Source of the DNA: Terfezia claveryi
Taxonomy: Eukaryota > Ascomycota > Pezizomycetes > Pezizales > Pezizaceae
DNA: 64,000 bases
Reading direction: 5' to 3'
Assembly (NCBI GenBank): GCA_015179025.1
Contig: WHUX01000110.1
Coordinates: 116,307 to 180,306, forward strand
Positions 22,503 through 35,002 of this stretch are shown here, piece by piece. The notes beneath the pieces were generated by a model. It did no database searches, was not told the DNA's origin, and saw only the letters and a list, made by a program, of their open reading frames with translations. Numbering within the stretch: position 1 is the stretch's first letter; each line of letters begins with the position of its first letter. The position numbers and the translations under genes are program-made.

Positions 22503-25500
22503 ATGTCCTACCCCTCCCACGGCCTGGACACCCCCGGCCGCCACGACCGCACTCAACGCTCCCTCGACGACCTCGACCTCGGCTCCATCGCCGCCTCCTT
22601 CACCTCCCCCGGCCTCGATAAAAACCCTCTCCAAAACATGTCTCGCAACAAGCAGCGCGGCCCCACCCGGTCCCTCTCCACTCCCCTACGCCCCGCCCTC
22701 GCTGGCGGCAACAGAGGAGTCTCAAACGGCAAGGAATTCACCCCCTTACTCAAGTCCCTACATATGAGCGCCATGAAATCCAAACTCAGGAATCGAATGC
22801 TCCCCGACTCACCAATTCCCGATGCAGAGGATGGGGACGAGACATTCCGCAGCGGAAGTACCACGGGTATGAAGGTCTTGGATAGTAGTTCTATCGCAAG
22901 TACCCCCGGCCCCAACCTCCGTACAATAGAACTGCATCGGAGAGGGGGGAGGCGGGATAAAGTACCCCAGGTATTGCAGACTGAAGGACAGAGACTCACG
23001 CTCCGCGAGCAGGAGAGGATGATCGATGAGGTGCAGAGGGAGAATTTCGACTTGAAGATGAAGATGGTGTTGTTACAGGATAAACTTGGAAGGCTCCCTG
23101 TTGGCGAGAGGAAAGCAATTGAGGAGAATATCGAGATTAAGGTTGAGAAGGAGGGACTTAAAGCTGAGCTGAGAAAGGCCAAAAAGAGCGTAAGTCAGAG
23201 CGAGAAGGCTATTGCAGAGCTGAGGAGGGAGATGGGTGAGATGGAGTCGAAAGCAGATAGCGAGTATCGGAGTGGGATGAGGGGGGAGGAGGTGGATAGA
23301 ATACTAAGTGAGACGCTTGAGAAGTTGGAAGCGAAGGAGAGGGAGTTGGAAGAGATATTAGATGAGAATGATAGGCTGAGGGAAGAGGCAGATGGGTTGT
23401 TTGACAAGATTAATCAGATCGAGCATGGGGAGAGGGCGGAGAAGGATGAGGAGATTAAGAGGTTAAGGAACCAAGTTGATGAACTTAATGGGGAGAAGGC
23501 AGATTTGGACGGCGAGGTGAGGAGGGTAGAGCGCGAGAAGGAGGAGTTAGCGGATGAGTTGGATGCCGCAAATCATGATTTCAAGGAGAAGGAATTAGAG
23601 CTCAAGGAGATGCAACTGAATAAGAACCGGGAGGTGGGGGAGAAGGAAAGGCAGGTTAGGGAGCTGGAGAGGGAGAATAGGGAGGTGAAGAGTCTGGTGG
23701 AGAGGTTGAGGGAGGAGAAGGCCGGGTTGGAAGGAAATATGGATGGGGCGTTGAAGACGGCTCATGCGCGAATCGATTCACTCCAGGAGATGATCACTGG
23801 TTTGCAAACGCAACTACAGAAGGAGACAAGTGCGAAGGCGGAGGTGATTGAGGAGAGGGAGAGGGTTGAGGTGAGGGTATCGAAGCTGGAGGAGGAGAAA
23901 AGGCAGCTGGAGTTGAAGTATGAGCAGATGGAGGATGAGAAGGATGCGTTGGTTTTTGACAGGAAGAAGTTGGAGGCGGAGAAGCAGAAGGCTGTTGCGG
24001 AGAGGGATGGCTTGGAGGATGATTTAGAGACTTTGAGGGATGAATTGAGGAATAAGAGTTTCTCGTTCAAGAGCCGCGTTTCGGAGAGGGATGAGGCGAG
24101 GAAGGGGCTGCAGCAGGAATTGGCGACGCTGAAGCAAGAGTATGACGATTTGCGTGAAATGCATGAAGAGAAGATTGGGGAGTGTGAGCGATTGGAGAGG
24201 AGGCTGACGGAGGTGGGGGGAGAATTTGACGGCGAGGCGCAGGCCCTTCAAGATAAACTAGACGTGTTACAGCACGAGAGAGATGTAGCTGTCAAGGCGC
24301 AGAAGGAGCTGGAAGGGGAGGTGAGGAAGGTCAAGAATGAGCTGCATAATGTCACCTCTGAGGCGGAGCTGCTACAACATAGGCATGATGCCCTGACAAG
24401 CGAGGCCTCGACGTTGCAGAGGGATATTGCAAAGCTCAAGGCGAATGTTAGGGAGGCGCAATCGGCATTGCAACACGAGCGGGAGACAGCCGCTGCGAAC
24501 GAGCAGACCCTTCAAGAAGAATGGAAAGCAGATAGTGATCGGCTTACGGAGGCTCTGGAGCGAGCGCGTGCTGCGATGGAAGAGCGTAGGCAGCAAACGG
24601 AGAGGTTGGTTGCAGACTGGAATCTTGAAAAGAGACAACTGCAAGCAAGAGCGGAGAAGGCTGAGGTTATGGTCAAGAGTCTGCAGAATACGATCGATCA
24701 GTTGAGGCAAATGGAACATGGACTGCAAGGGAAGGAGGCGAAGGTCCACCAGGCGTTTCATGATGAACGGGAGAGACACCATGCTGCGGAGCAGACACTT
24801 AATCGTCAAATCAAGGATCTGCAGGAGGAGATTGCGGCTCGGAAGGGGACGCTGGAGGCGAAGATTAGCGAGTTGAATGGAGCAAGGGAGGAGTTGCGGC
24901 AGAGCAAGAAGGGCGAGAAGGCTCTAGAGGAGAAGATTCGCTTGTTGGATGATGAGATTGAGGTCTTGAGCGCACAGTTGGAGGAGGCAGGAGAGGATAA
25001 TAATAAGGACCTTGTGGTTGTCAGGGCGGAATGTGAAGCGTTGAGGAAGAAGCTTGCGGCAACCAAGGCGGAGCTGACGAGGGCGGAGAATGAGAATGCC
25101 CATGCGAAGGCGGATATGCAGAATATCAAGGTTGATTTAGAAGCGGAAATGGGTGGGCAAAACCAGTTGAAGATTCAGCTGCAGGAGGCGAATAGAAGGT
25201 TGGATGGGATGCAGAGGGAGAAGAAGCAGCTGCAGGAGCAGTTGAGTAAGGTACAGACTCAGGCGCATGCAATTAGGACTACGGCAATGGATATTGAGGC
25301 GGAGAGGGATGAGTTGTTGAGTCAATTGAAGGACTTGCATGGACGAGTGGATACTACGAAGAATGTCGATACTGAGAAGATGGACCTTAGGAAGGCCAAG
25401 AGTAAGCTTGAATTAGACTTACAGAGGATTAGGGATGAGAGGGGGCTTTATGCGGAGAAGGCACAGCAGTTGGAGGCGGACCTGGAGGAAGCGTTTACCA

Positions 25501-27040
25501 ATGCAACAAGGGAACAGGCCAAACTGGAGAAGCAAGCGTGGGATTTGCAGACTCAGTTGAAGAGTGCGGTTGAGATGAGGGAGCGGGAGGTTCTGGCGGC
25601 AAAGAGAAATGTGGCCAGGTTGGAGAGGAGAGTTTCTGAGTTGACGCAGGTCGATGGAGGACATGATTCCGGCCTGGACCTGGAGCTAGCGACGGTCAGA
25701 GAGCATCTGGCTGAGGCGAGGAGGAGAGAGAGTGAGGTTGTGCAGAGAGAGAGCCAGAGTAAGAAGGCGGTGAGGGAGTTGAGGATGAAAGTTGACAAGT
25801 TGGAACGAGAGCTGTCGGAGGCACAGAATGAGCTCGCAATGAAGAGTACCGTCGGCACTTCGTTCATGAATACCCCCGGGGGAAGAAAGGCGGAGGTGGA
25901 GGAACTCAGGAGGCAATTGGCTGAGGCACAGGGCAAGATTAGAGAGTTTAGAACCCAGGTCAAGTCTCTCGAGCGAGCAGCAACCTCTCAGAAGAGTGCA
26001 TATGAGAAGCTCGAGTACGAAAAGCAGCTACTGGAGCAAGAGGTCAATGACTGCCGGTCAAGTAACGACGAGCTTGTGCAGAAGAATCTGGATGCGAGCG
26101 GAACGATTGGGACACTGCGCCACAAGATTCTACAGCTTGAGAAGGGCTTAAACGATGCAAAGATCAACAAGCACTTACGCAGCTCTGAGGCTACACGATC
26201 CGTACGGCAGCAGGTGGCTGAGGAACGTGCCGAGCTACATCAACATCTCAAACAAGCTACTCTTGAAATCGAGCAGCTACAGACTGAGGTTGAGTCTCGA
26301 AATGAGGAGATTCGAAGCCATATCAAGCGACAGAGGGAGCTCGAGTCGCAGCTCCGCGGAGTCAAGAGGGACAAGGATAGAATTGACGCGGATGTCCAGA
26401 TGACGGAAAATGAGCTCCGGAAAGTTCAGGGCAAGTATGTCAAGGCGAAGGAGAAGATGGGGCAGATGCAGTTGGCGTGGGATAATGAGCGGAGAGTGGT
26501 GAAGGAGGGGATCCGAGCAGGGGTCATTGGGGGAGTAGGCGCACGGGATGGAGAGGTGGAGACGCTAGAGAAGGCTATTCAGGAGAGTGAGACCAGGCAT
26601 TTGGGCGAGCTTCGGGGATTGGCTATGCAGATTAGGTATCTGAAGGCCAAAGTTGAGAGGGAGAAGGGGTTTAGGATGGATTTGAGCTTTGTGAAGAGCT
26701 TCTTTTTGATGCAGATTAACCTCTATTCCTCTTGGTATGTCTACCCGCACCCCCTCATTCCTGGTTTTCAGTTTATGTTGATGGTGACTGACGGATTGGG
26801 TGGTATAGCAACGAAGCGAACCTGCAGATGATCGAGCAGATGGGGATTTATCCCGATAGAACAATTAGGGAGAAGAGACCCACTCTTCGAGCAGTAGCCA
26901 AGGCGGTGATGGCAGCGATTAGAATCAAGAAGAGGAAACAGGGATGGGATGCAAATAAGGAGATGCAGGTGCAGTTGGCAAAAACGTTGGAGAAGCAGAG
27001 GCGGAGTGGTAGTGCGAGGGTTGTGGATCTAAGGATTTAG
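22503..27040 (+). CDS. Spindle pole body/centrosomin-type coiled-coil scaffold (Pcp1/SnaD-like), two exons
   Basis: Predicted exons are 22503-26734 and 26809-27040. The 74-base intron runs GTATGT...TATAG with a TGACTGAC branch-like site, and its splice keeps frame and joins QINLYSSC to NEANLQMIEQMG. The product is 1,487 aa. Near the N-terminus is GKEFTPLLKSLH (residues ~76-87). A CM1-like motif follows (LTLREQERMIDEVQRENFDL, residues ~165-184), which in centrosomin, Pcp1 and Mto1 recruits the gamma-tubulin complex. The next ~1,200 residues are heptad-rich, Glu/Lys/Arg/Leu-heavy coiled coil. The C-terminus (LAMQIRYLKAKVEREKGFRM ... MGIYPDRT ... AAIRIKKR) is PACT-like, which anchors such proteins at the pole through calmodulin. 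The first ATG in frame is used; the stop is TAG. Without splicing the frame would end at 26831 with a nonsense tail. The gene looks functional. Confidence 0.9.
26735..26808 (+). other. Spliceosomal intron of the spindle-pole gene
   Basis: The 74-base intron has donor GTATGT, acceptor TATAG and a TGACTGAC branch-like sequence about 20-30 bases before the acceptor. Removal restores the conserved C-terminal domain across phase 2. Confidence 0.85.
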
Positions 27041-27087
27041 AAAGGACCTATGGGCCAGAGTGTTTAATTGGATATTGGATATTGGGC

Positions 27088-27125
<38 letters not shown>

Positions 27126-29300
27126 CATTTGTGTGCGTGTGTGTGTGTGTGTTTGAGGTGTGATTTGTGCCTGAGTCCTATTTTATTTTATTTTTTTTTT
27201 TTTCCTTCTTGTAGGTGACTGAGTTAAGTACTGTGAGTGATTTGTTTATGGAATCTGCATTATATTTTGTGTTTGTTGTTATGTTTGATTAAAAAAAAAA
27301 AATAGGTACGCAGGAAATATGTATATTTTACTATTTTGTATTGTTGCTTGGTGTTTTGAGCCCCTTAACTTGTTGATGTAATCAACAATACGGTAGATAT
27401 CTTGGTGTTCTTTTTTTTTCTTTTTGTTTCTTTTTCTTTTTATGTTTGGGCTATGGGGAAGGGAAAATGACTCGGGATTGAGGCTTTAGGTTCATGAATA
27501 TGGAGTAGAGTAAGTTATACAACGATAGAAACCAAACATATAGGTGGGAGGCCACATCACATGAAGCAGTAAATATCTCGTGGTGGAAGAGCAAAGGTGG
27601 GGAGGGGGGGAGGGGAGCGGGGGGAGATAGGGACTTTGGTGGGCTTGTAAACATGTCACACACGCCTTGCATACAGCAGTACGCAGGAAAAAGTTATATA
27701 CTGTACTATGTAAATGATATATTAAAATTTTTGGTTAGCAGGTATTAAACGCTTATCATCTTGAGACGACTAAATCCCGCGGCTTCGGAGGCGGGGGGGG
27801 GAGGATGCAAGTAAAGAAATAGATACAAGCAATGAAGGGCTCTTTGTACCAACAAGGAGCGTTCCAGCTGCGCGGGCTGGGGCTATAGGCATCATAAGGG
27901 GGGCTTTTTCGCCCCTTCATAACCCTAGCCCGTACGATTTAAGTTTTTATTTACTGTTACTTTGGGCTTAATCTACATTACCCTGACTTTACAATTAAAA
28001 GCGGCACTAAACACTTTGTCTCATCCTTAACTAAGTAATCACATACGCATGCATGGGGTGTTTACCTATATTTTCCTTTGCGGGAGTTTTGGTTTATTGA
28101 TGTATCACCAATTAAAGAGAAATAACAATCCTATTCATCTGTAACGCCGATATAAACTTCCCCCAAAAAGCCACTTCCGAATACCTACAGTACCTATGCT
28201 TGGACACTCACATTCTCCTTTATACCGCCATTACTCAACACTGCATATAAACAGTCCACCACGAGTGAGTATAATTCTCATCTATTTGTCTTTGTCATTA
28301 CCCATTAAATCAAACACCACAAATAACTTACCCCTCCTTCATTCCAATCCCTCAGACCTTTCACAGCCAAAATGCATTGCCCCATTGCGGGGCTCCAGGG
28401 GGCTCTCCTTTTTCTTCAATTATTAAAATATTCCTTTGCTCCATCATTGAACTAACGTTGGTAACGACAAACTCTTCAAATCCTCATACCTCAAAGTCCT
28501 TGGAAAGAAGTTGCTTCTCCCTCACTACTGTGACCCTTTTGCGACCTATTTTTTTCCTGTCTTAAAGAACCGGTAAATAGTAAGCAGACCTAAGTCGCAA
28601 ACATTCGCCTTCTTGAACTCTTTGAAATCGACCATAGGACTTGCAACCGCAAGATACCATACGACGCTTTTACATATGTAGTTCCTCCTTTATCCGGTAT
28701 AACCCACATCTTCTCGGGGTATCAGCGAGCTCGATCATCTTAATGTTGACTCCCCCGGTACTTCTTCCGTGGGTACTTCCGCTTCTTTCGGTTAAGTGTT
28801 GTCAGAGTCACCAGTGGTAAGTTCCTGTCAATCAATGACAAGTTACCTTGTATCCCAACAATAAGCTGATACCAAAATACCTACTTAAACGTATCGTATC
28901 GTATTGTATCCGAGCCTTAGCTGAGAGGTTTAGTTGAGCACAGCAATCTGTAGAGGATTAAAAGCATAACGGGGGACACCCCCGTATATATATAACTAGC
29001 CTTGCAATTGGACTACGCCTAGCGCCTTGCTCCCCAGGCTCCGTTAGGAAGCGGACTAGTCATGAGACTAAAGCTTAAATTATTATCAGATCTTCTTTTT
29101 CACCGCCTCTTGGCGTTCCCCTCATTTTAGATCGGGGGGGGGAAGAACGGGAGGGGGCGGCAATAAGCCCAATACGTTAAACCCTAACTTAGATTCTCCA
29201 AAGATAATGTTCGAGTTACCCTCAACTTCAAAGTAACCCAACCTGCAAATATTGTTCCAAGTACGCCATGTCAAGTATCAATAATCAAAAAAATAATGAA
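27041..29300. other. 3' flank of the spindle-pole gene and gene-free sequence
   Basis: This begins with a very long T tract (about 35 bases, 27091-27125) and a GT microsatellite (27131-27150), probably within or just past the 3' UTR. More poly(T) and poly(A) runs follow. The rest holds short frames without recognised domains, and TTACCCTGA at 27978. Long homopolymers here may also be assembly-sensitive. Confidence 0.5.
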
Positions 29301-29312
29301 CGCAAAAATTAC

Positions 29313-29394
29313 GGCCGCACAGCTAGGAAATCGGGCCCAGGTCACCTGCCCTCTGCCCAAAACCAACAGGACACTACATAGCGGTGTCATACCG
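29313..29394 (-). repeat. SINE-like repeat copy 4 (degenerate)
   Basis: On the minus strand GGTATGACACCGCTATGTAG-like and GGCAGAGGGCAGGTGACCTG-like pieces of the core remain. The acceptor and B-box halves are eroded. Confidence 0.55.
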
Positions 29395-29519
29395 AATACT
29401 CCAACTCGAGGTGGGCGTTCGCTAACGTTTGTGGTGTGAGGGGTAGGCGGCGCCCGGAGCAAGGCTTTGCTTCATGTTGAGGTGTTAGAGCCTGGAGATA
29501 TCGAAACCACAATGAGGGC

Positions 29520-29760
29520 CTAGTCTGGTTGACGAGAGCCACTTTACTGCAAGCTTCTATAGTAGAACTACTAGCCTAGGCTTGGTACTTCTAGGAAAGC
29601 AACAAAAGACTATGATTTTCAAGTTGCAATCATAAAATGGCACAGCGATCTAATGGTATGACTCCTACTATGTAGATTCCTGCTGATTCAGGCAGAGGGC
29701 AAGGGATCTGGGTTCAATTCCCAGCTGAGCCATTATTTATTTTTGATTTTTTACCATTGG
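29520..29760 (+). repeat. SINE-like repeat copy 5 (core 29639-29731)
   Basis: This is one of the fullest copies. The edge motif TAGTCTGGTTGAC is at 29521, the leader GGCTTGGTACTTCTAGGAAA begins about 29578 and AATCATAAAA precedes the core. The core has A-box and B-box intact. It ends in a T-rich tail followed by ACCATTGG. Confidence 0.75.
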
Positions 29761-29820
29761 TATAGCAAGTAGCTACTAAGCTCCGAAAGTTATATGTGCC
29801 AAGTATTACTAGTCTCCTAA

Positions 29821-29975
29821 AATGGCAACACAAGATTGTCCGTTGCAGACTGATATCATAAAAAGGCACAGTGGTCTAATGGTATGACACCTGCTATGTA
29901 GGTACCTGCTGATTCAGGCGGAGGGTGGGTGATCTGGGTTCAATTCCCAGCTGAGCCTTTAATTTTTTCTAAAGT
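29821..29975 (+). repeat. SINE-like repeat copy 6 (core 29865-29957)
   Basis: The leader GGCAACACAAGATTGTCC and ATCATAAAAA precede a well-preserved core ending CTGAGCC, then a T-rich tail. It lies head-to-tail with copy 5, 134 bases away, suggesting tandem or nested insertion. Confidence 0.75.
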
Positions 29976-31074
29976 CGTACGTTCTTGATCGTGACACCAC
30001 ATCTTTAGGAACAAGGGCCACTGACACAGCCCGAAAAAGCGATACCCCCTACCCCTTGGCACTCATAACGGTATAGTATATGGGTCTCGACACGAATCCC
30101 ATGCTTATAACAATAGTAATAATATCCAGATTATGCCTGTGGTATCAGCCATACACAAAGACAGGGTCCAAGTGAAACTAGGCCCAAGATGTCTAACACA
30201 GCAAGATATCTTCCGATAAGTGAAACTGGATGTGACATGTATCCAGTGCAACTAACAACTCGGCGGTTGGGCATTGACCGGTGCAAAATCTGGTGCATTT
30301 TTACTCGTGGGAGTGTGTGGTTTAAAGTCCAAAGATACCCTCGGCCATGAAACTCTACTGTCTTGGAGTTCTATGGAATATGTATGTACAAATACATGAT
30401 CCGCTATAAATTTATAAAAGCTTGATCAGAAGCACCATAGCATGATACTCCTCCCTATCCGAGCCCTTGTGTAACAAATTTGTTTATACAAGAGATAATT
30501 GCAAGTCTGGGAACAAGAGTACCCCTATTGGAGAAAAGAGGGACTCCACCTATCGCAAGACATTGCAGCCGCATGATAATATGGAAGCTCATGTACTCTA
30601 GACAAGATAGACAGGGTACCATAAATAGGATTTTGTAGTGACCATAGTTTCCCAGCTCCCAACTACTGTATCTAATCTTCCCTCGCCACATTTGGACAGG
30701 ATTAGGCTGATTTCTGATAACTTGGGGTATTTCTAACCGCAGACATTTGTTCAAGTTCCATCCGCTCCTCGACTCGACTCTCGCGTTAGTTGAGGGGGAA
30801 GGGGGGTGTGCCGAGCATTAATTAGATAGAAGCTCAAACAAAGCCTTGTCAGATCTCTAGGTACTTACAAAGATCGAAATTATTCTCCGAGTTCAGGGTA
30901 ACTGATATAGAGCCCGCTAGTGCAGCCACATTTCAATGGTATAAACCGTAGGTAAACTAGGTTATATGTAAGACAAACTACGTACTCATGTAGACAATGT
31001 CTATCTCGACACACTAGCTTCATACCTCAGGCAAGAGTCAACTCATATGGTGGCGCCACCAGATAGGCAGGGAG
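29976..31074. other. No gene recognised
   Basis: Only short frames are present. TCAGGGTAA occurs at 30893. Confidence 0.4.
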
Positions 31075-32549
31075 TAAGAGGGCTGTGCTCGGGGGGACAC
31101 CTCATGGCAGCGCAGCAAGGCAATGACCTACACCATACAAGAACTGCTATATCGGAATCTTTCTTCCTAAATGGGGCGGACCTAGAGGAAATATCATAGG
31201 GGGATAGAGAGGACACAAACTCCTTTCCCGGTTATCTACAGGGAAATCATCGACCCTCAATCCGAATCCTCCAAACACATAGGCCCCTAGGCAGCTGGCA
31301 TAGGATCAATCTTGGAAGAAGGATGGAGAACCTGTTACACGGATGGCACAGGACGGAAAGGTGTCGCAGCAAGTGGGATATACAGCATGGACCGGACAGG
31401 CGGCAGTGCAGAAGCCTACGGCGGATTCTTAGGAGCTCAGGCAACAGTAGCAGACAGCGAGCTATTTGCCATGCAACTCACTCTGGGGAAAGAGGACTCA
31501 GTTATGCTGGGCAGCAATCCAAGCTGTTCGCAACATGAGCTCAGGCTCACCCCCCAGATCCGGCATTGAGAAGGAAACAAAGTCCCTCATCATCAGCAAT
31601 CCACACAGGGACCTCCAGTTATCGTGGGTCAGGGGCCATTTGGGTATCCCAGGCAACGAAATAGCAGACCGAACCGCGGCTTTCCAATCCCACCTAGGGG
31701 AATTCACAGGTCAAAGGCAGACAATAACAGAAGGGGGTCTCCGTGCTTCCTCTAGGGCTGTATGTAAGGAAGCAAGGACAAAGGCAGGATACGGGGCCAG
31801 AAGGGTGGAATGGAACCGCCACGCCCTATCGGCCTACACTTGGCTACGGACAAATAGAGGCCCACAAAAGAGCTGGCTCCACCATATCGGCAAGGCAGAT
31901 TCAGCCGAGTGCACATGTGGACACCCTTCCGAAACTGGAGAACACATCGTATTCGAGTGCCCGCGCTTCGACCATCCCCGGAGGAGCCTTCTGGAGGGGA
32001 AAAACAACTGGGAAGAGCTCGACAAGCCAGTATGGAGGGGAGAGGGAGAGGAGGCATTCGAGGTCACAGAGGCCTTCCTCGGGCTACTATTCCGCGCGCT
32101 CACTTAGGAGGCGGTGATTCAAGCTCAATCAGTACACCATCAACATATATTTACGAGTCCCCTTTGCTCTGATTTGCATTTCGTCTATTTTGTTCTACCG
32201 TCTTTCCGCAGGATCTTCAGTTCTTTAGTACTTTTCCATTTTAGTTCACCCGTCACAGTTCTTTAGTACTTTTCCACTTTAGTTCACCGGTCACAGTTCT
32301 ACAGTTCTTTATTTGGAGGATGAGGCTCAGTCAGGCTTTCGGGTCATCGGATAGTCCGTTCATGACAGCACGGGGCCTCGCCACGGTCTATGTATCTAGT
32401 ATTGTTTTGCGTGGGTCTGGCAGATTAATTTGCCTCTCCCTTGAATCCACCGGGCTTCCGCGTGGCTCCTTATAGTCTCCCTAACGAGGCTGCATAGGAG
32501 TACTAAGTATTTAAAAAAAAAAAATAAAAAAAAAAATAAGAGGGCTGTG
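31075..32549 (+). mobile_element. 5'-truncated LINE with RNase H region, poly(A) tail and 13-bp TSD
   Basis: The insert 31088-32536 is bracketed by TAAGAGGGCTGTG at 31075-31087 and 32537-32549. It encodes an RNase H-like segment (EEGWRTCYTDGTG with the first catalytic Asp, then GGFLGAQATVADSELFAMQL). After a frame change near 31500 it reads LSWVRGHLGIPGNEIADRTA, then a Cys/His tail (CTCGHPSETGEHIVFECPRF), to a TAG at 32105-32107. The 3' UTR carries the family stem-loop (32466-32500) and a tail of about 25 A with one T. Confidence 0.92.
31466..32107 (+). pseudogene. LINE RNase H C-terminal half and gag-knuckle-like tail (213-codon frame)
   Basis: This open frame covers WVRGHLGIPGNEIADRTA (RNase H end) and the CTCGH...H...C segment that closes the second ORF of many Tad/I-like LINEs. 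The first part of RNase H lies in the frame ending at 31569, so a small indel near 31500 separates them. It is a relic of the LINE and not a host gene. Confidence 0.8.
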
Positions 32550-32689
32550 TGTACAGTGGTTGGAAAGTACAGAACTTTTACAATGTCTGTGGGTGGAAGG
32601 CGGGCTGGGGTCAACAGAGGAGCACCGGAGTGGCGTACAACAGTATGGGGCTTCTGGAGTAAGTAGAGCGAAGGATAAGCAGTTTTCTC

Positions 32690-33130
32690 AACGGGCCGGC
32701 CTGCATGGCCTGGACTGGCCTGCATGGTCTGGACCCGCCTGCATGGCCTGCATGGCCTAGACTGGCCTGGACTGGCCTGGGTGGCCTAGAGGCCGGCCCA
32801 GACCGCCACATACTCCGCCGAGGCCGGTCCAGGCTGTTTCAGGCCAGCACGGACCTTGACCGGCTGGCCAGGCTTCCGGCGGCCTGTAGGGCGGCCTGGC
32901 CCGTTGCGACCACTGACCTGGGATAAGGGGACCTGGGGTGAACATGCATGTCAAAATTTCGGTGTTCTCAGCGGGCTGGCGAACTGGGTGGCCGGGGCAA
33001 CCTGAATAGGCTAGATCGTCTGAATGGCCTGAACGGCCTGAATAGCCTGAATGGCCTGAATGATCTGAATAGCCTGGACGGCCTGACCGCCTGGACCGCC
33101 TGGACTGCCTGGACTGCGCAGGCTATTCAG
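32690..33130. repeat. GC-rich 9-10-bp minisatellites (GGCCTGNAN family), two blocks
   Basis: Block 1 (about 32690-32890) is made of units such as GGCCTGCAT and GGCCTGGACT. Block 2 (about 33005-33120) is a cleaner 9-bp array of CCTGAATGG variants, about 12 units. Because 9 is a multiple of 3, each frame stays open and yields Leu-Asn-Gly or Ala-Trp-Thr repeats; these are not taken as proteins. Confidence 0.85.
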
Positions 33131-33139
33131 GCGAGACTG

Positions 33140-35002
33140 CGGGGTATCAAAGACGGATGGATTCTTGTTTAAAATCCGTATCGAGCACTGAATTATCAAT
33201 ACGTAAGTGCTACTACTGGGACATATCTCCGAGATATATTTATCCGCTAATGATATGAATAGGCTTCACTGAGATAATATCGCATCCAACGAATACACCA
33301 CGGAAGTTGAAGCAAGCTCGCTTCTATCACAATCACAGCAATTAGATAACAGGAAGTTGCTGCCAGTTTAATCTCGCTGCTGGTTGTTTGTGTGTAGTTT
33401 CTGCATAACCCCCATTGAGCCCTTATCAGATCCTCCATAGTGCCAGAGCTTGGCGAGAGTCTCTTTTTGAGGAGGGGTTAAAGTGCCCTAATGCTCCAAA
33501 CCCTAACCCAATGCATATGCTCCAGTTATCCCTCCAAAGGAGGGCACTGAAACCCTTTAACTATAGTCTGGTTCTTCAACTACATAGAGTGTGCTGAGAG
33601 TATTGCGCATCTGTAAGTAGTTTGTAAGAGGCAATACGCAGGAAACAAATCTCAATAAGAGTCGGTAGCCAGCTGACTTTCAGTATACTTCACCGCCCAC
33701 GCACTGTATATCTAGATCTCACTAGACCTAATGATTATGAGGCCTGTGCAAGTTCCAGTGAGGGGTAGAAGCGCTTTAGTAGGCTCCCCGGTACATTTTC
33801 GTTTGATTAATGTCCTCCCCTAAACGCACATGGGGCCTTTCCTGTGAATAAGAGAAGCTAAAATCCTATACGATGAGTAGTGCAACCAGATCAATGTACC
33901 ATTTCATGAAACCTGAAGCTGCTCTACCTCATTTGTGGAATCATTTGGTGCTTGATATTGTTACTTCCTACCCCTCAAGCCAGAACGTGTTGCTATATCG
34001 GGAATGCCAAGCTTGTGAATCGGTTTTATTTATTTATACTGTAGTCAGAAGCGGCCGCTACCACATTAAGCCCTATCACAAGACAAGGAATACCTCTTAA
34101 CAGAGGGTCTGGGCACGAGACTAAAGGAATATCAAGTATCCCATCGGACATCGAGATCCCAACTCCAGCAAAGCTTCAGGAATCCCCAATTTCTCCAGAA
34201 AAATATTGTAGGAATTACTGAAGATAACTGCGAAGCAAATCTGCCGCAAAAAATGGAAAGCTCCACAGCAGCTATCATGGAAAAGGCACTGAAATGGCTG
34301 ACTATGGACAAGGTACTGATTATCCCCCACAAATACTCGGTCCAGGTCTCTAACCTGCAACTTGTCTAGAATCCAGTTACCCATGCAGAGATTCAGAGGC
34401 TTCTTGATGCCCACAACTTTGATGAGTTGAACAAGAAATTGGATGAAAGTACGTCACTTGGCATACGCTCGTGAACGACAGCAATATTATTAACACGGGC
34501 AGGAATCGTCTTCGGGACTGCTGGTATGGCTTTGCTACTAACCTTTATGACGCTCCTTCTAACTCTCACCAGGCCTACGTGCGCGAATGCAAGCCGGCTA
34601 GTATCCAATAGGTCCTTAGGGGCTTTGTAAGGGAGTCCTTCTGAGTGAGTGGCTTCTAAGGTTTGAGCTCGAGTAATTGGTCAATGATGTAACGACGGCT
34701 CTGGGGACAAGGCGACCAAGGGGTACGCCGGGGCAAGGGCAAGGCTAGGGTAACACACACGTAGGAACGCTACGTGTGTGACTAGGGGAAAAGGCTAGGA
34801 CGGGGGCAAGGGCGAGGGCGAGAGAGGCACACGGGAGTAGTATGAGGCAGCAGGGCTGCAGAGCTGTTCGATGGATCACGGCAAGACGAGGGGGTGTACA
34901 AGGGAGGTACACCTTCGCAGAGAGAAGCAAGGTCCTGTATTAGGTATACAAGACGTTGGATAGGGATCCAACGACAGTACGAGGGACAGGGGCTATATAC
35001 AC
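33140..35002. other. Gene-free or decayed sequence
   Basis: Frames are short. A patch at about 34110-34600 has protein-like pieces on the plus strand (for example KALKWLTMDKVLIIPHKY, then RDCWYGFATNLYDAPSNSHQ) separated by stops, suggesting an unrecognised decayed coding region. Nothing else is identifiable. Confidence 0.35.

Noticed and set aside
32948..33172. ORFs with Leu-Asn-Gly or Ala-Gln-Ile repeats
   Set aside because: A 9-bp minisatellite keeps every frame open; there is no sign of a real protein.
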